From Arthrobacter hankyongi (GTDB taxonomy: Bacteria; Actinomycetota; Actinomycetes; Actinomycetales; Micrococcaceae): a DNA stretch of 64,000 bases. Below the pieces are notes generated by a model. That model did not search any database. It saw only the letters and a list, made by a program, of their open reading frames with translations, and was not told the DNA's origin. Position numbers and translations under genes: made by a program. Location of the stretch: assembly GCF_022012395.1 (NCBI RefSeq), contig NZ_JAKLTQ010000025.1, positions 1 to 64,000 on the forward strand, in the 5' to 3' direction. Within the stretch, counting starts at the first letter, position 1, and the number at the start of each line of letters is the position of its first letter. Positions 34,205-43,013 of the stretch are shown piece after piece.

Positions 34205-35518
34205 TCAACGACGCCGGGAATCACCCCCGCCGCCGGACCGGATCCCGGCGTGTTCGAGGATCCAGGCACCGACGATCCCGAGCACTTCGGCGTCGACGCC
34301 CTCGCGGATCTGGCGCTTGTAATCCTTGAGCGAAGGAACCCCGGGGTCGCGGCGCAGCAGGTGCGAGACGTCCGCAACCTCGTGGGTCGTCACCGGGCCG
34401 GGCACCGTGGCTGCGATGACGGCCAGGTCCGCAGGGTCCACCTGCAGGTCCTTGGTCCCGGTGACGGCAAGCACCGGCACCTGGATCCGTGCCAGCGACG
34501 GTGCGGGGTCGAAGTCCAGGAACTCGCGCTGCCAGCGGGCGTTGATGCGCCGGCCCTGCATGCGCACCACGTCCTCGGTGGTGGACCGGAGCTTCGCTAC
34601 CGATTTCGCCTGCTGCTTGACCAGATCGGTGCGCAGCAATTTGAGCACGATGCGGGGGAACGCCGGCAGCGCATGGACGATCCTGGCAGTCTGCCAGCGT
34701 GCCGTCTCGAATCCGGAATGCGCGGAGGTGGACAACAGTACCGCCCCGTCCAGCCGGTTGTCCGGGTCGGAAGCCAGCACGGCGGCATGGTAGCCGCCTT
34801 CGCTGTGGCCGATGACGAACACCGGCAGGCCCTCGCCGGCCTCGGCCACCATCCGGTGCAGGGCGGCCGCGGCGTCCTCGGCGCTCTGTCCGAAGCCGGC
34901 GGCCAGGAAGCTGCCGCCGGAGGATCCCGTCCCGCGTTTGTCGTACCGCAGCGACGCGACGCCCCGGGCGGCCAGATCGTGGGCCAGATCGCGGCTGATC
35001 CCCAGCGGCATGCGCCGGTGGTCGGCATTGCGGTCCACCGGGCCGGACCCGGGAAGGATCAGGGCCGCGGCCGCGGGGATGCCCCGGGGCATGGTCCACG
35101 TGCCGGCAAAATCCACACCGCCGGAGGTAAACCGCACCTCGCGTTCGGTGAAGCCAGGTTCCGGCGGCAGGCCGGCGCCGGCGCGCAGGCCTGCCGCGGT
35201 CCCGGCAGGGTCCTCGACGCAGACCACGACGTTGCGGTAGCCGGCGCCGGCCAGGACCAGCCGGATGGCCGGCACGCCCTTGCGGGCGACGGCGAACGTC
35301 TTGCCGCCGCGACCCCGCCAGGTGCCGATCCGGGTCCTCCCCGGGAGCGCCAGGCCCGGGGCGCGCAGGCCGCGCACGCCGTCGAACGAGTCCGCCAGCA
35401 CCTGCACATCCTTCACGGCCGACAGCGGGAAGTGCAGGTCGGAGTGGAGTCCCGCGATCTTCTCGCCGCGTGTCAGCTGCACGCGGACCTCGTTGCCCTG
35501 CACTGTTATTGCCGCCAT
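34205..35518 (-). CDS. Alpha/beta hydrolase with an N-terminal beta-rich domain
   Basis: 437 aa protein. Residues 1 to about 100 are beta-rich and look like the small PH-like domain found in some actinobacterial proteins (VRGLRAPGLALPGRTRIGTW, then a KTFAVARKGVPAIRLVL run). From about 120 it is an alpha/beta hydrolase with ALILPGSGPVDRNADHR, LRYDKRGTGSSG, nucleophile elbow VIGHSEGG and the late D and H (GTKDLQVDPAD; ADVSHLLR). ATG 35518 after GAGGGACAGACC fits better than the longer frame. It faces the HTH gene at 35634 across a 115-base region with an inverted repeat, so that protein probably controls it. Substrate unknown. Confidence 0.82.
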   Translation of the reverse strand: MAAITVQGNEVRVQLTRGEKIAGLHSDLHFPLSAVKDVQVLADSFDGVRGLRAPGLALPGRTRIGTWRGRGGKTFAVARKGVPAIRLVLAGAGYRNVVVCVEDPAGTAAGLRAGAGLPPEPGFTEREVRFTSGGVDFAGTWTMPRGIPAAAALILPGSGPVDRNADHRRMPLGISRDLAHDLAARGVASLRYDKRGTGSSGGSFLAAGFGQSAEDAAAALHRMVAEAGEGLPVFVIGHSEGGYHAAVLASDPDNRLDGAVLLSTSAHSGFETARWQTARIVHALPAFPRIVLKLLRTDLVKQQAKSVAKLRSTTEDVVRMQGRRINARWQREFLDFDPAPSLARIQVPVLAVTGTKDLQVDPADLAVIAATVPGPVTTHEVADVSHLLRRDPGVPSLKDYKRQIREGVDAEVLGIVGAWILEHAGIRSGGGGDSRRR

Positions 35519-35581
35519 GGTCTGTCCCTCCGGATCGCGAGTGCCGTCTTCTAGTGTCCAGCGCCGGGTCACTGCCCGGCA

Positions 35582-35607
35582 GTTCGATTATTATCGTTTG
35601 TGCGAAC
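35582..35607. promoter_or_regulatory. Nested inverted repeats in the divergent promoter region
   Basis: GTTCG at 35582-35586 and CGAAC at 35603-35607 enclose CGAT-TATT-ATCG (35585-35596). The short AT-rich block lies between the divergent hydrolase and HTH genes and is a plausible operator or core promoter for both. Confidence 0.5.
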
Positions 35608-35633
35608 AATGTCAATCATGAGAATATAGGCCC

Positions 35634-36191
35634 ATGGCACCTTCCAGCATTGCTGACCTGATCCTGCATCCGGTGCGCCTGCGCATTATCCAGGCGCTGC
35701 TGGGCGGACGGCAGCTGACGACGGCGGAGATCGCTGCGGAGCTGCCCGACGTCGCGGCGGCGACGCTGTACCGGCACGTGGGTACGCTGGCCAAGGCAGG
35801 TGTCCTGACGGTGGTGCATGAACGCCCGGTGCGCGGCACCACCGAGCGCACATACCGTCTGGACCTGGCCAGGACGACAGTCGACGACGGGGAACTGGCG
35901 GGCATGTCGCCCGAGGACCACCGCCGGGCGTTTACGGCTTTCATTGCCGGGCTGCTCCAGACCTTCGACCGGTACGCCGCGCACGGCAACCCGGACCTGG
36001 CCCGGGACGGGGCCGGCTACCGCCAGACCGCGCTGTGGCTGACCGACGGCGAACTCGCCGAACTCGCCTCCGGCCTGCGGGACGTCGTCAGGGCGGCGGA
36101 GGCCAACGGGCCGGGCCAAGGGCGGCGGCGCCGGATCTTCTCTACCGTACTCATTCCCGCGGACCCGCCGGAGCAGGCCCCGCCGGCCTGA
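35634..36191 (+). CDS. ArsR-like winged-helix transcriptional regulator
   Basis: 185 aa DNA-binding protein. Residues 1-85 are an ArsR-type winged helix: LILHPVRLRIIQALLGG, then TTAEIAAELPDVAAATLYRHVGTL and the wing VVHERPVRGTTERTYRL. The C-terminal half is helical, with GAGYRQTALWLTDGELAELA, as in actinobacterial helix-turn-helix regulators that sense small ligands. No metal-binding cysteines are seen, so it is not a classical metal sensor. It starts 115 bases from the divergent hydrolase and probably represses it. Confidence 0.82.
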   Translation: MAPSSIADLILHPVRLRIIQALLGGRQLTTAEIAAELPDVAAATLYRHVGTLAKAGVLTVVHERPVRGTTERTYRLDLARTTVDDGELAGMSPEDHRRAFTAFIAGLLQTFDRYAAHGNPDLARDGAGYRQTALWLTDGELAELASGLRDVVRAAEANGPGQGRRRRIFSTVLIPADPPEQAPPA

Positions 36192-36271
36192 ATCCGGCCG
36201 CGCCCATGTAAAAAGCGGGCCAAAAGGCGGAAAATGGCTGGAAACCGGTCCCGGAGAACGAGCGGAGCGCC

Positions 36272-37405
36272 GTGAACGAGATCCATATCCCCGCCCCGGT
36301 AATCCCGGGAGCCGGCCCGGCCCCGGAGAGGCCGGGCGTGCTCACCGCCGCGGATGCCGAGCGGGTCCGCCACGCGCTGGACCATGCCATCTCGCCGGCC
36401 ACCCGCCGGGCCTATGCCTCCGACTGGCGCTCCTTCGCCCGCTGGTGCGAGGCCAAGGGCTACCGGGCGCTGCCGGCCGCCCCCGAGACCGTCATCGCCT
36501 ACCTGGCCGAGGCCGCCGCCGCGGTCCGTCCCGACGGCCGGCACGCCTATGCCACCGCTACCATCGCCCGCTGGATTGCGGCGATCAACGGCCGGCACGC
36601 CGCCGCAGGAACGCCGCCGCCGGGTGCCGACGGGCGGGTCGCCCGGGCGCTGCGGGCCGTCCGGCGCGAGCGCGCCGCGCCGCAGCGGCGGATGGCCCCG
36701 CTGCTGACCGATGACATCAAGCTCATCCTGCGTGCCACCGCGGACAGTACCTGGCCGGCCGCCGTCGCCGCGCACCGGGACGCGGCCCTGCTGCTGGCCG
36801 GGTTCGCCGGCGCCTTCCGCCGCAGCGAACTGTCTGCCCTGAATGTCTCCGATGTCATCCCCGCCCGGCACGACGGCGTGCACCTGCGGGTGCGCCGGTC
36901 CAAGACCGACCAGGAGGGCGAGGGCCAGGTCAAGGCCCTGCCGTACGGGCACGAACCGCTCACCTGCGCGCCCTGCGCGCTGTACCGCTGGCTGGACCTG
37001 CTCGACGCCGTCGACGGCCCGGACGGGCGGCCGGGACTCATGCGCGCCCTGCGCGAGGCGGCCCCCGCCGGCCAGCACATCTGCCGCCGCGACCGGCCGC
37101 GGCCCGAGCGCGAGCTGCCGCTGTTTAGGTCCCTGGCCGGGGGAGGGGCGGTGAAACCGGCACGGATGTCCGGGCATGCGATCAATGAGATGCTCAAGCG
37201 CCGCGTCCAGGCCGTCGGCCTGGATCCTGCGCAGTACGGCGGCCATTCGCTGCGGGCCGGCTTTGTCACCCAGGCGTTCCGCTCCGGGGCTGACTCGCGC
37301 TCGATCCGCCGCCAGACCGGGCACAAGGGCGACGCCATCCTGGCGGTCTATGACCGGGAGAACGCGCCGCTGGTGGGCAATGCGGTCACCAGCATCGGCC
37401 TGTAG
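36272..37405 (+). CDS. Tyrosine recombinase/integrase with a CxxC-HxC insert
   Basis: 377 aa site-specific recombinase. A core-binding domain (about 30-135) precedes the catalytic domain with Arg183 (AFRRSEL), Lys211 (RRSKTDQ), His325/Arg328 (HSLRAG), His351 (TGHKG) and Tyr360 (AVYDREN), so all active residues are present. Between Lys211 and the HxxR box lies an extra segment with C232-x2-C235 and H269-x-C271, which looks able to hold zinc. GTG 36272 has GGAG five bases before it. A partner gene follows 12 bases later with the same insert but no catalytic residues. No excisionase, att repeats or cargo were identified. Confidence 0.88.
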   Translation: MNEIHIPAPVIPGAGPAPERPGVLTAADAERVRHALDHAISPATRRAYASDWRSFARWCEAKGYRALPAAPETVIAYLAEAAAAVRPDGRHAYATATIARWIAAINGRHAAAGTPPPGADGRVARALRAVRRERAAPQRRMAPLLTDDIKLILRATADSTWPAAVAAHRDAALLLAGFAGAFRRSELSALNVSDVIPARHDGVHLRVRRSKTDQEGEGQVKALPYGHEPLTCAPCALYRWLDLLDAVDGPDGRPGLMRALREAAPAGQHICRRDRPRPERELPLFRSLAGGGAVKPARMSGHAINEMLKRRVQAVGLDPAQYGGHSLRAGFVTQAFRSGADSRSIRRQTGHKGDAILAVYDRENAPLVGNAVTSIGL

Positions 37406-37417
37406 GGCGGTGCCGTG

Positions 37418-38317
37418 ATGTCCGGTGCTGCGTCCCGGCAGTGGAGCCTCTTCCGGGACTGGTGCACAGCCGCCGGGCTTGACCCGCTGCCGACGACGGC
37501 GGAGGCCATCGCGCAGTTCCTGCGGGAGGTGCCGGCAGCCCCCGCGACCCAGGCCAAGCGGGTCCAGACGATCCGCCGGATCCACCGGGAGGCCGGGGCG
37601 GTGCTCGCCCTGCCCGAACCCGTCGCAGGCCGGCCCTGGCGGGAAGGCGAGGGCTGGCTGGACCTGGCCGGCACCCTCGCCTGCTGCCCGGTGGACGGGT
37701 GGACCCAGGGATTGGCGGGCCGCCGCGACGCCTTCCTGGCCGTGCTGGCCGGGGCGTGCGGATTCACCCGGGAGCAGGCCCGCGCCGTCGTGCCCGCCGA
37801 TATCCGGCCGGACCGGGACACGGGGTGGATGATCCGGGACGTCCCGCTGGAGCGCACGGCGGATCCGGTCGGCTGCCCGGCCTGCGCCGCCGCCCGCTGG
37901 CTGGAGGTCCTCGGCCGGCTGGACGGCCGGGGGCGGGCGTCCGCGCAGTCCTGCCTGACCGGCTACCGGCCCGGCGGGCACGACTGCCTGGAGCCGCCGG
38001 CTCCGGCGGCCCTGGAGGTGCCGACACTGCTGCCTGCGATCGACAGGTACGGATGGCTGGCGGACTGGGCGCCGCTGACCGCCCGCAGCATCTCTGCGAT
38101 CCTGGCCTACCGGCAGGATGCCTCGCGGCAGCCCGCCGTCGACCACGGCCCGCCGGAGCGCGAGGGCGAACGGCGCGAGGACTACCAGCGCGCCTCGATG
38201 CAGGAACTGGCCGAGATCCTGGACGTGCTCGAGCGCAAGGCCGACGAGGCGTTGCGCGCCTCGGACGCGGTCATTGCGGACACCCATTCGATGCTCGGCC
38301 GGATCCGCGGTCGCTGA
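37418..38317 (+). CDS. Catalytically degenerate recombinase-like partner protein
   Basis: 299 aa protein without a named family. Residues 1 to about 60 resemble a recombinase core-binding domain (SLFRDWCTAAGLDPLPTTAE, then AIAQFLREV). AGACGFTREQARAVVPADI (111-129) lines up with the upstream integrase's AGFAGAFRRSELSALNVSDV, but Thr117 replaces the catalytic arginine. C153-x2-C156 followed 32 residues later by H188-x-C190 repeats the integrase's insert spacing. The HxxR, His and Tyr half is absent; instead residues 255-297 form a charged helix likely to be coiled coil. ATG 37418 is preferred over GTG 37415. Likely a structural partner of the integrase. Confidence 0.65.
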   Translation: MSGAASRQWSLFRDWCTAAGLDPLPTTAEAIAQFLREVPAAPATQAKRVQTIRRIHREAGAVLALPEPVAGRPWREGEGWLDLAGTLACCPVDGWTQGLAGRRDAFLAVLAGACGFTREQARAVVPADIRPDRDTGWMIRDVPLERTADPVGCPACAAARWLEVLGRLDGRGRASAQSCLTGYRPGGHDCLEPPAPAALEVPTLLPAIDRYGWLADWAPLTARSISAILAYRQDASRQPAVDHGPPEREGERREDYQRASMQELAEILDVLERKADEALRASDAVIADTHSMLGRIRGR

Positions 38318-38373
38318 GGATGTTCCACGGGAAACCTTCCCGGCACGACTCGCCCAACTTTGCCCGGCGCAAG

Positions 38374-38398
38374 GTGGGCAGAACCGGGATCTGCCCAC
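38374..38398. terminator. Candidate bidirectional terminator
   Basis: GTGGGCAGA, seven bases, then TCTGCCCAC form a perfect 9-bp stem in the gap between the convergent recombinase partner and YibE/F genes. There is no clear T-run on either side, so strength is uncertain. Confidence 0.5.
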
Positions 38399-38443
38399 TG
38401 CCGGCGGGGAAAACGAGCAGCTCCGCACGGCGGTGCCTGCGGA

Positions 38444-39835
38444 CTATTCCGCGCTCCGGCGCCTGGCCCGCATGCCGTCTGCCTGGCGGCGCGCGCGGCG
38501 GGACTCCGGGACGGTGCCGGGCGGCGCCGTGTCCGGGACGCCGGCATAGACCGGCTGGGCCGTTCCGCCGGGATCCGGGGCACCCGGCTCGGGGCGGGCG
38601 CCCTCGGGGCGGTCGTCCCGGGCGGTGGCCTTGACGACGAGGACGGCGACCGCGGTGGTGACGGGGACCGCGAGGACGAGCCCGATGGAGCCGGCGAGCG
38701 TGCGGACCACTTCCTCCGCCAGCTGGCCGGTGGTCAGGGCGTCCAGCAGGGGCCGGTCGTACAGCAGGACCAGGATGAGCACCGGCAGCGCCGCTCCAGC
38801 GTAGGCGAAGGCAATGGTGTAGACGGTGGAGGCGATGTGGTCCCGGCCGATGCGCATGGCGGAGGCGAAGAGGCTGCGGGCGCTGGTATGGGGGGCCAGT
38901 TCGTGCAGTTCCCAGACGGCGGAGGACTGGGTGATGGTCACGTCGTTGAGCACGCCGAGCCCGGAGATGACCAGTCCGCAGGTGATCATGCCCGAGATCG
39001 AGAGCTGGTCGGAGGCGTTGATGAGCTGGTAGGTGTTCTCGTCCCCGGCGCCGGTCAGGTAGGCGGAACCGGTACTCCAGGCGGCCAGCAGCGCGGTGAT
39101 GCCCAGCCCGAAGAGGGTGCCCAGCAGTGCGGTGGAGGTGCGGGCCGAGAACCCGTGGGCGAAGTAGAGCACGCCGAACATAATGGCCACCGAGCCGACC
39201 AGGGCGACCGGCAGTGCGGGCCGTCCCTCGAGCAGGGCCGGCAGGACGAACGTCGCCAGGATCGCGTAGGCGCCGACCAGCCCGATGATGGCACGTAGGC
39301 CGCGCCACCGGGCGACGGCGATGACGACGACGGCGTACAGCACCGCCAGCAGCGCGACCGGGACGGTGCGGACGAAGTCGACGAAGACGTAGGCCGCGCC
39401 GGTACGGGCATCCATCACGCCGGAGAGGTCCAGGTAGCGGATCCGGTCACCGGCCTCGACGCCGTGGGACTTGGCGATTTCGGGGGTGATTTCCACCGGT
39501 ACGGCGGCGCCGCCGCCGTCGGGCAGCGTGCGGGCGACCAGGCATTGCTGGATCTGGCCGCCGGCCGCCGCGGCGGGTGCGGAAGACGGGCAGTCCTCGG
39601 TGCCGGCCTGCTGGACCGTGCCGGTAACAAAGTCGACCCCGGGGGCCGTGGCGTAGGGGTTGGAGATCTGCACGTCCCCGCGGTCCCCGCCGGGCCACAT
39701 CAGGGCCATGGCCAGGACGGTGAGCACCGCCAGCGGGACCAGCACGGCGGTCAGCAAGACGTTGGCGCGGCGCCGCCCGGCCCGGGCCGGCGCGGACAGC
39801 TTCCCGGGCTCCGGATGCGAATGTGCGTGGCCCAT
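38444..39835 (-). CDS. YibE/F family membrane protein
   Basis: 463 aa polytopic membrane protein of the YibE/F family, whose function is not established. It has a short cytoplasmic His/Pro start, one helix (about 25-48), an extracytoplasmic domain of about 100 residues (VQISNPYATAPGVDFVTGTV, EITPEIAKSHGVEAGDRIRY) and about seven helices. The conserved core reads STGSAYLTGAGDENTYQLIN, then MITCGLVISGLGVLNDVTIT. The tail is Arg/Pro-rich. An N-terminal His-Ala-His-Ser-His stretch could bind metal. It is convergent with the recombinase pair. The terminator-like hairpin lies after its stop. Confidence 0.85.
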   Translation of the reverse strand: MGHAHSHPEPGKLSAPARAGRRRANVLLTAVLVPLAVLTVLAMALMWPGGDRGDVQISNPYATAPGVDFVTGTVQQAGTEDCPSSAPAAAAGGQIQQCLVARTLPDGGGAAVPVEITPEIAKSHGVEAGDRIRYLDLSGVMDARTGAAYVFVDFVRTVPVALLAVLYAVVVIAVARWRGLRAIIGLVGAYAILATFVLPALLEGRPALPVALVGSVAIMFGVLYFAHGFSARTSTALLGTLFGLGITALLAAWSTGSAYLTGAGDENTYQLINASDQLSISGMITCGLVISGLGVLNDVTITQSSAVWELHELAPHTSARSLFASAMRIGRDHIASTVYTIAFAYAGAALPVLILVLLYDRPLLDALTTGQLAEEVVRTLAGSIGLVLAVPVTTAVAVLVVKATARDDRPEGARPEPGAPDPGGTAQPVYAGVPDTAPPGTVPESRRARRQADGMRARRRSAE

Positions 39836-39942
39836 CAGCCGTTCGACCTCATGGTCCGAGCCTACGGTCCGGAGCCGGCCCGGCGGCGATTCGGCGCGCT
39901 CGCAGGCCTAATTAATGCAAGCGGTTCGCATTACCTCGGCGG

Positions 39943-40575
39943 CTACAGGTACCCGTCCGGATCCTCGCCGCGTGTTTCGGCGAATTCCGCGGCCAGGGCG
40001 GCCATGGTGTCCCCGAACACCATGAAGCCGTTCTCGACTTCGTGGAAGCCAAAACCCCGCCAATACTTCTTCAGGGACTCGGCGCCCTGCCCGGCGGCAC
40101 CCTCGTCGGCGTCCGGATCCTCCGGCGGGGCGGCGTCCAGGACGGTCAGCCAGGCATGGCGTCCGATGGTTTCGATGATCGCGTTGAGGATCCAGTAGCC
40201 GAGCTTCCGGCCGCGGAATTCCGGCGCCACGGTCAGGGAGGAGACGATCAGCAGATCCCCGTCCTCGCGCATCCCGGCCTCGTCGAGCAGTTCCGGGTGG
40301 TCCACGCCGAACACCTCGCCGAACCGGGCCAGTTCCGCATCGTAGGATCCCAGCGTGTCGAACAGGTCGATCAGCCCGGCGTCCGGGACCAGGTAGACGA
40401 CGGCCGAACCGACCTCCCGCAGGTCCTCGCCGTCGTCCTCGCGGTCCGAAACGTCGGCATGCACGGCCACGGTCCAGCGCAGCGGATAGTCTTCCGGCTC
40501 GTGTCCGGTATGCGGGATGCCCCGGTAGCTCAGCCGGTAGTCGTACTGCAGGTACTCCGGATCGATGATATTCAT
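39943..40575 (-). CDS. GNAT-like acetyltransferase family protein
   Basis: 210 aa protein. The central LIVSSLTVAPEFRGRKLGYWI segment with RGRKLG is the acetyl-CoA pyrophosphate loop (R/Q-x2-G-x-G/A) of GNAT enzymes, and LKKYWRGFGFHEVENGFMVF is the usual C-terminal part. The N-terminal 90 residues, rich in Asp/Glu, are unlike typical small-molecule acetyltransferases. GGGGGAGGTGCGGGC precedes ATG 40575. Acceptor unknown. It looks like a stand-alone gene between YibE/F and the nitronate monooxygenase. Confidence 0.7.
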   Translation of the reverse strand: MNIIDPEYLQYDYRLSYRGIPHTGHEPEDYPLRWTVAVHADVSDREDDGEDLREVGSAVVYLVPDAGLIDLFDTLGSYDAELARFGEVFGVDHPELLDEAGMREDGDLLIVSSLTVAPEFRGRKLGYWILNAIIETIGRHAWLTVLDAAPPEDPDADEGAAGQGAESLKKYWRGFGFHEVENGFMVFGDTMAALAAEFAETRGEDPDGYL

Positions 40576-40662
40576 GCCCGCACCTCCCCCATGGTCCGGG
40601 CCCGGGCGGACCCAAGAAAAGTCTAGAGTCGGCAGCGGCCAAAGGGTAGATGCACGGCGGGC

Positions 40663-41730
40663 TCAGGCCAGCAGGGCCCGGGCCTCCTCCCAGATGCGCC
40701 GCGCCACCGCACCGGCGGGCTCGGCCGCGGCCAGCGCCGCCGACTGGCCGGCCCAGACCTGCATCCGGTGGAGGTCGCCTTCCTTCTGCCCGGCCGCCCG
40801 CATGCCGGCCGTCAGGCCGCGCTGGACCGGGTAGGGGGCCGGAGCGGGAGCGTCGGCGGCGGTCGCCGCCTCGACGTAGTCGGTCAGGATGCTGCGTCCG
40901 GCGCGGCCGCTGAAAACCCGGCTCACCACGGTATCCTCGGGGGCCGTGCGGGCCAGGGCGTCGGCCCAGGCGGGATGGATCCCGGCCTCGGGGCAGCGTA
41001 GGAAACCGGTGCCGATCTGCACCGCGCTGGCCCCCAGGGCCAGGGCGGCCGCGACGCCGCGCCCGTCGGCGATACCCCCGGTGGCGACCACCGGCACGCG
41101 CACGGCGTCCACGACGGCCGGCAGCAGCGCGAACAGGCCCACCGCCTGCTGCTCGGCCTTGGCCGCGTCAAAACACCCGCGGTGCCCGCCGGCCTCCGCG
41201 CCCTGGACCACGACGACGTCGGCACCGGCGGCCTCGGCGGCACGGGCTTCGGCAACGGTCGAAACGGTCGCGAACCAGGCAATGCCGCGGTCCTTGAGCT
41301 GGGCGACGAAGTCCGGCGGGTAGAGTCCCATGATCGAGGACGCCACAGCCGGCGCGGCGGCCAACAGCGCTGCGCACTGGGCCTGGAAATCCTCGGGCAC
41401 GGCATCGCCGGCCTCGGCCGGCACCGGCGGTCCCCACGCGGCGAGGAAACCGCGGACGCGGGCCTCGTGGGCCCGGTCGCGCACCGGGGCAGGATCCGGG
41501 ATCCACAGATTGATCTGGAACGCGGTGCCGCTGGAGCGCGCCTTGCCGGCCCAGGCGAGCAGTTCGTCGGGCTTCAGCAGCAGCGCGCCGCAGGCGCCGA
41601 GACCGCCCGCCGTCATGACCGCGGCGGACAGCGGCGGCGGACACGCCCCCGCCATGGGGGCCAGCAGGATGGGCAGGCGCAGGCCGAAGCGGGTGCAGAA
41701 CGCCTCGGCCCGGTTCGTCATCGTACTCAT
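40663..41730 (-). CDS. Nitronate monooxygenase (2-nitropropane dioxygenase family)
   Basis: 355 aa FMN-dependent TIM-barrel enzyme. Markers are LPILLAPMAGACPPPLSAAV near the start, ATVSTVAEARAAEAAGADVVVVQG, GAEAGGHRGC with the catalytic-histidine box near 185, and VPVVATGGIADGRGVAAALALGA. It oxidises alkyl nitronates such as propionate-3-nitronate to carbonyl compounds and nitrite. AGGAGGAGCCC stands before ATG 41730; a second ATG nine bases later is possible. Next to the AI-2E permease but probably its own unit. Confidence 0.88.
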   Translation of the reverse strand: MSTMTNRAEAFCTRFGLRLPILLAPMAGACPPPLSAAVMTAGGLGACGALLLKPDELLAWAGKARSSGTAFQINLWIPDPAPVRDRAHEARVRGFLAAWGPPVPAEAGDAVPEDFQAQCAALLAAAPAVASSIMGLYPPDFVAQLKDRGIAWFATVSTVAEARAAEAAGADVVVVQGAEAGGHRGCFDAAKAEQQAVGLFALLPAVVDAVRVPVVATGGIADGRGVAAALALGASAVQIGTGFLRCPEAGIHPAWADALARTAPEDTVVSRVFSGRAGRSILTDYVEAATAADAPAPAPYPVQRGLTAGMRAAGQKEGDLHRMQVWAGQSAALAAAEPAGAVARRIWEEARALLA

Positions 41731-41806
41731 GGGCTCCTCCTGGCCTCGGGGCCGGACCGCGCCGGGTCACGGCCGGAACAAACCATTCTCCGCTTCGGGG
41801 CGGCGG

Positions 41807-42928
41807 TTACGGAAGCCGCTCGAGTTCCGGTTCGGCCACGTCCGCGGCCGCTGTCTGCGGCACCGGCGGCGGGTCGCCGGGATCCTCGCCGGTCCAGACC
41901 TTGATGACAGCCCAGCCGACGGCGGTCAGCGGCACCGCCAGGACGGCGCCGACGATACCGGCCAGGATGGTGCCGGCGGTCAGGGCCAGCAGGATGACCA
42001 GGCCGTGGACCTTCAGGGCGTTGCCCATCAGCACCGGCTGCAGGAAGTTGCCCTCCAGTTGGTTGATGCCCACGACGACGGCGAGGGTGATCAGCGCGGC
42101 CGCCGGCCCGTTCGAGACCAGCGCGACCAGCACGGCCAGGGCGCCGGCGGCGGTGGCGCCGACCATGGGGATGAATCCGCCGATGAAGGTGATCACTGCC
42201 AGCGGCAGGGCCAGCGGCACCTGCATGACCAGCAGCGCGCCGCCGATGACCACGGCGTCCACGCCGGCGACGGCGGCGGTGCCGCGGACATAGCCGCCGA
42301 GCACCTGCAGGCTGCGGGCCCCGGCCAGTTCGGCCCTGGCCCGGCGTCCGCCGGTGAAGGCGCGCAGGATAAAGGCCCAGATCCGCTGCCCGTCCTTGAG
42401 GAAGTAGAACAGGACCACCGCCATGAGCACGAACCCGGTGGCGAACTGGGTGGCCGCGCCCAGGCCGGTGATCGCCCCGGAGGTGAACGCGCTGCTGCCG
42501 AGGAACTCCAGGGCCTTGTCGCGGGCGTCCTGGATGGCCGCGTCGTCGACCGGGAACGGCCCGGTCTTCACGAGCGCGTACAGCTGGTCGAAGCCGGCCC
42601 CGGCCTTCGCCACGAGCGTCGGCCATTCGCCGCGGACGGCGAAGACGATCCCGGTGGTAATTCCGCCGAACACGGCCAGCATGCCCAGGAAGGAGACCCC
42701 GGTGGCGGCCGCCGCCGGCCAGCCGCGGCGCCTGAGCCAGGAGACCAGCGGGGCAATGGCCGCGGCCAGGATGAGGGCGATGAGCACCGGGATCACGATC
42801 AGCGTGACGCGGGTCAGGGCGTATACCAGCACGGAGGCCAGGGCCAGGATCAGCAGGGTCTGGGCGGATCGGACTGCGGCGCGGCCCAAGGTGTCGGACC
42901 AGGGGCTCCGCGGGGCAGGTTCAGGCAT
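41807..42928 (-). CDS. AI-2E family transporter (PerM-like), second of two
   Basis: 373 aa paralogue of the 19270-20454 protein with the same topology: short polar N-terminus, two helices, soluble central segment (about 110-200), and helix pairs with FIGGFIPMVGATAAGALAV and LAVPLTAVGWAVIKVWTGED. The two share the C-terminal segment GLVILLALTAGTILAGIVGA almost word for word, so they are recent duplicates or a conserved actinobacterial pair. Here a normal AAGGA plus ATG start is present, unlike the first copy. Export of a small molecule or ion exchange is possible; autoinducer-2 transport is not proven for such homologues. Confidence 0.88.
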   Translation of the reverse strand: MPEPAPRSPWSDTLGRAAVRSAQTLLILALASVLVYALTRVTLIVIPVLIALILAAAIAPLVSWLRRRGWPAAAATGVSFLGMLAVFGGITTGIVFAVRGEWPTLVAKAGAGFDQLYALVKTGPFPVDDAAIQDARDKALEFLGSSAFTSGAITGLGAATQFATGFVLMAVVLFYFLKDGQRIWAFILRAFTGGRRARAELAGARSLQVLGGYVRGTAAVAGVDAVVIGGALLVMQVPLALPLAVITFIGGFIPMVGATAAGALAVLVALVSNGPAAALITLAVVVGINQLEGNFLQPVLMGNALKVHGLVILLALTAGTILAGIVGAVLAVPLTAVGWAVIKVWTGEDPGDPPPVPQTAAADVAEPELERLP

Positions 42929-43013
42929 TCAGGTTCCTTCGGCTCGGACGTCGGTGCACTCACCTTGACCGTAGCCGACTCCGGCCGGTACCCCGCACAC
43001 CGGCGGGGCTGTC

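Noticed and set aside
36272-38317. A complete integrative element
   Set aside because: Only the recombinase and its partner are present; no att repeats, excisionase, replication or cargo genes could be found.
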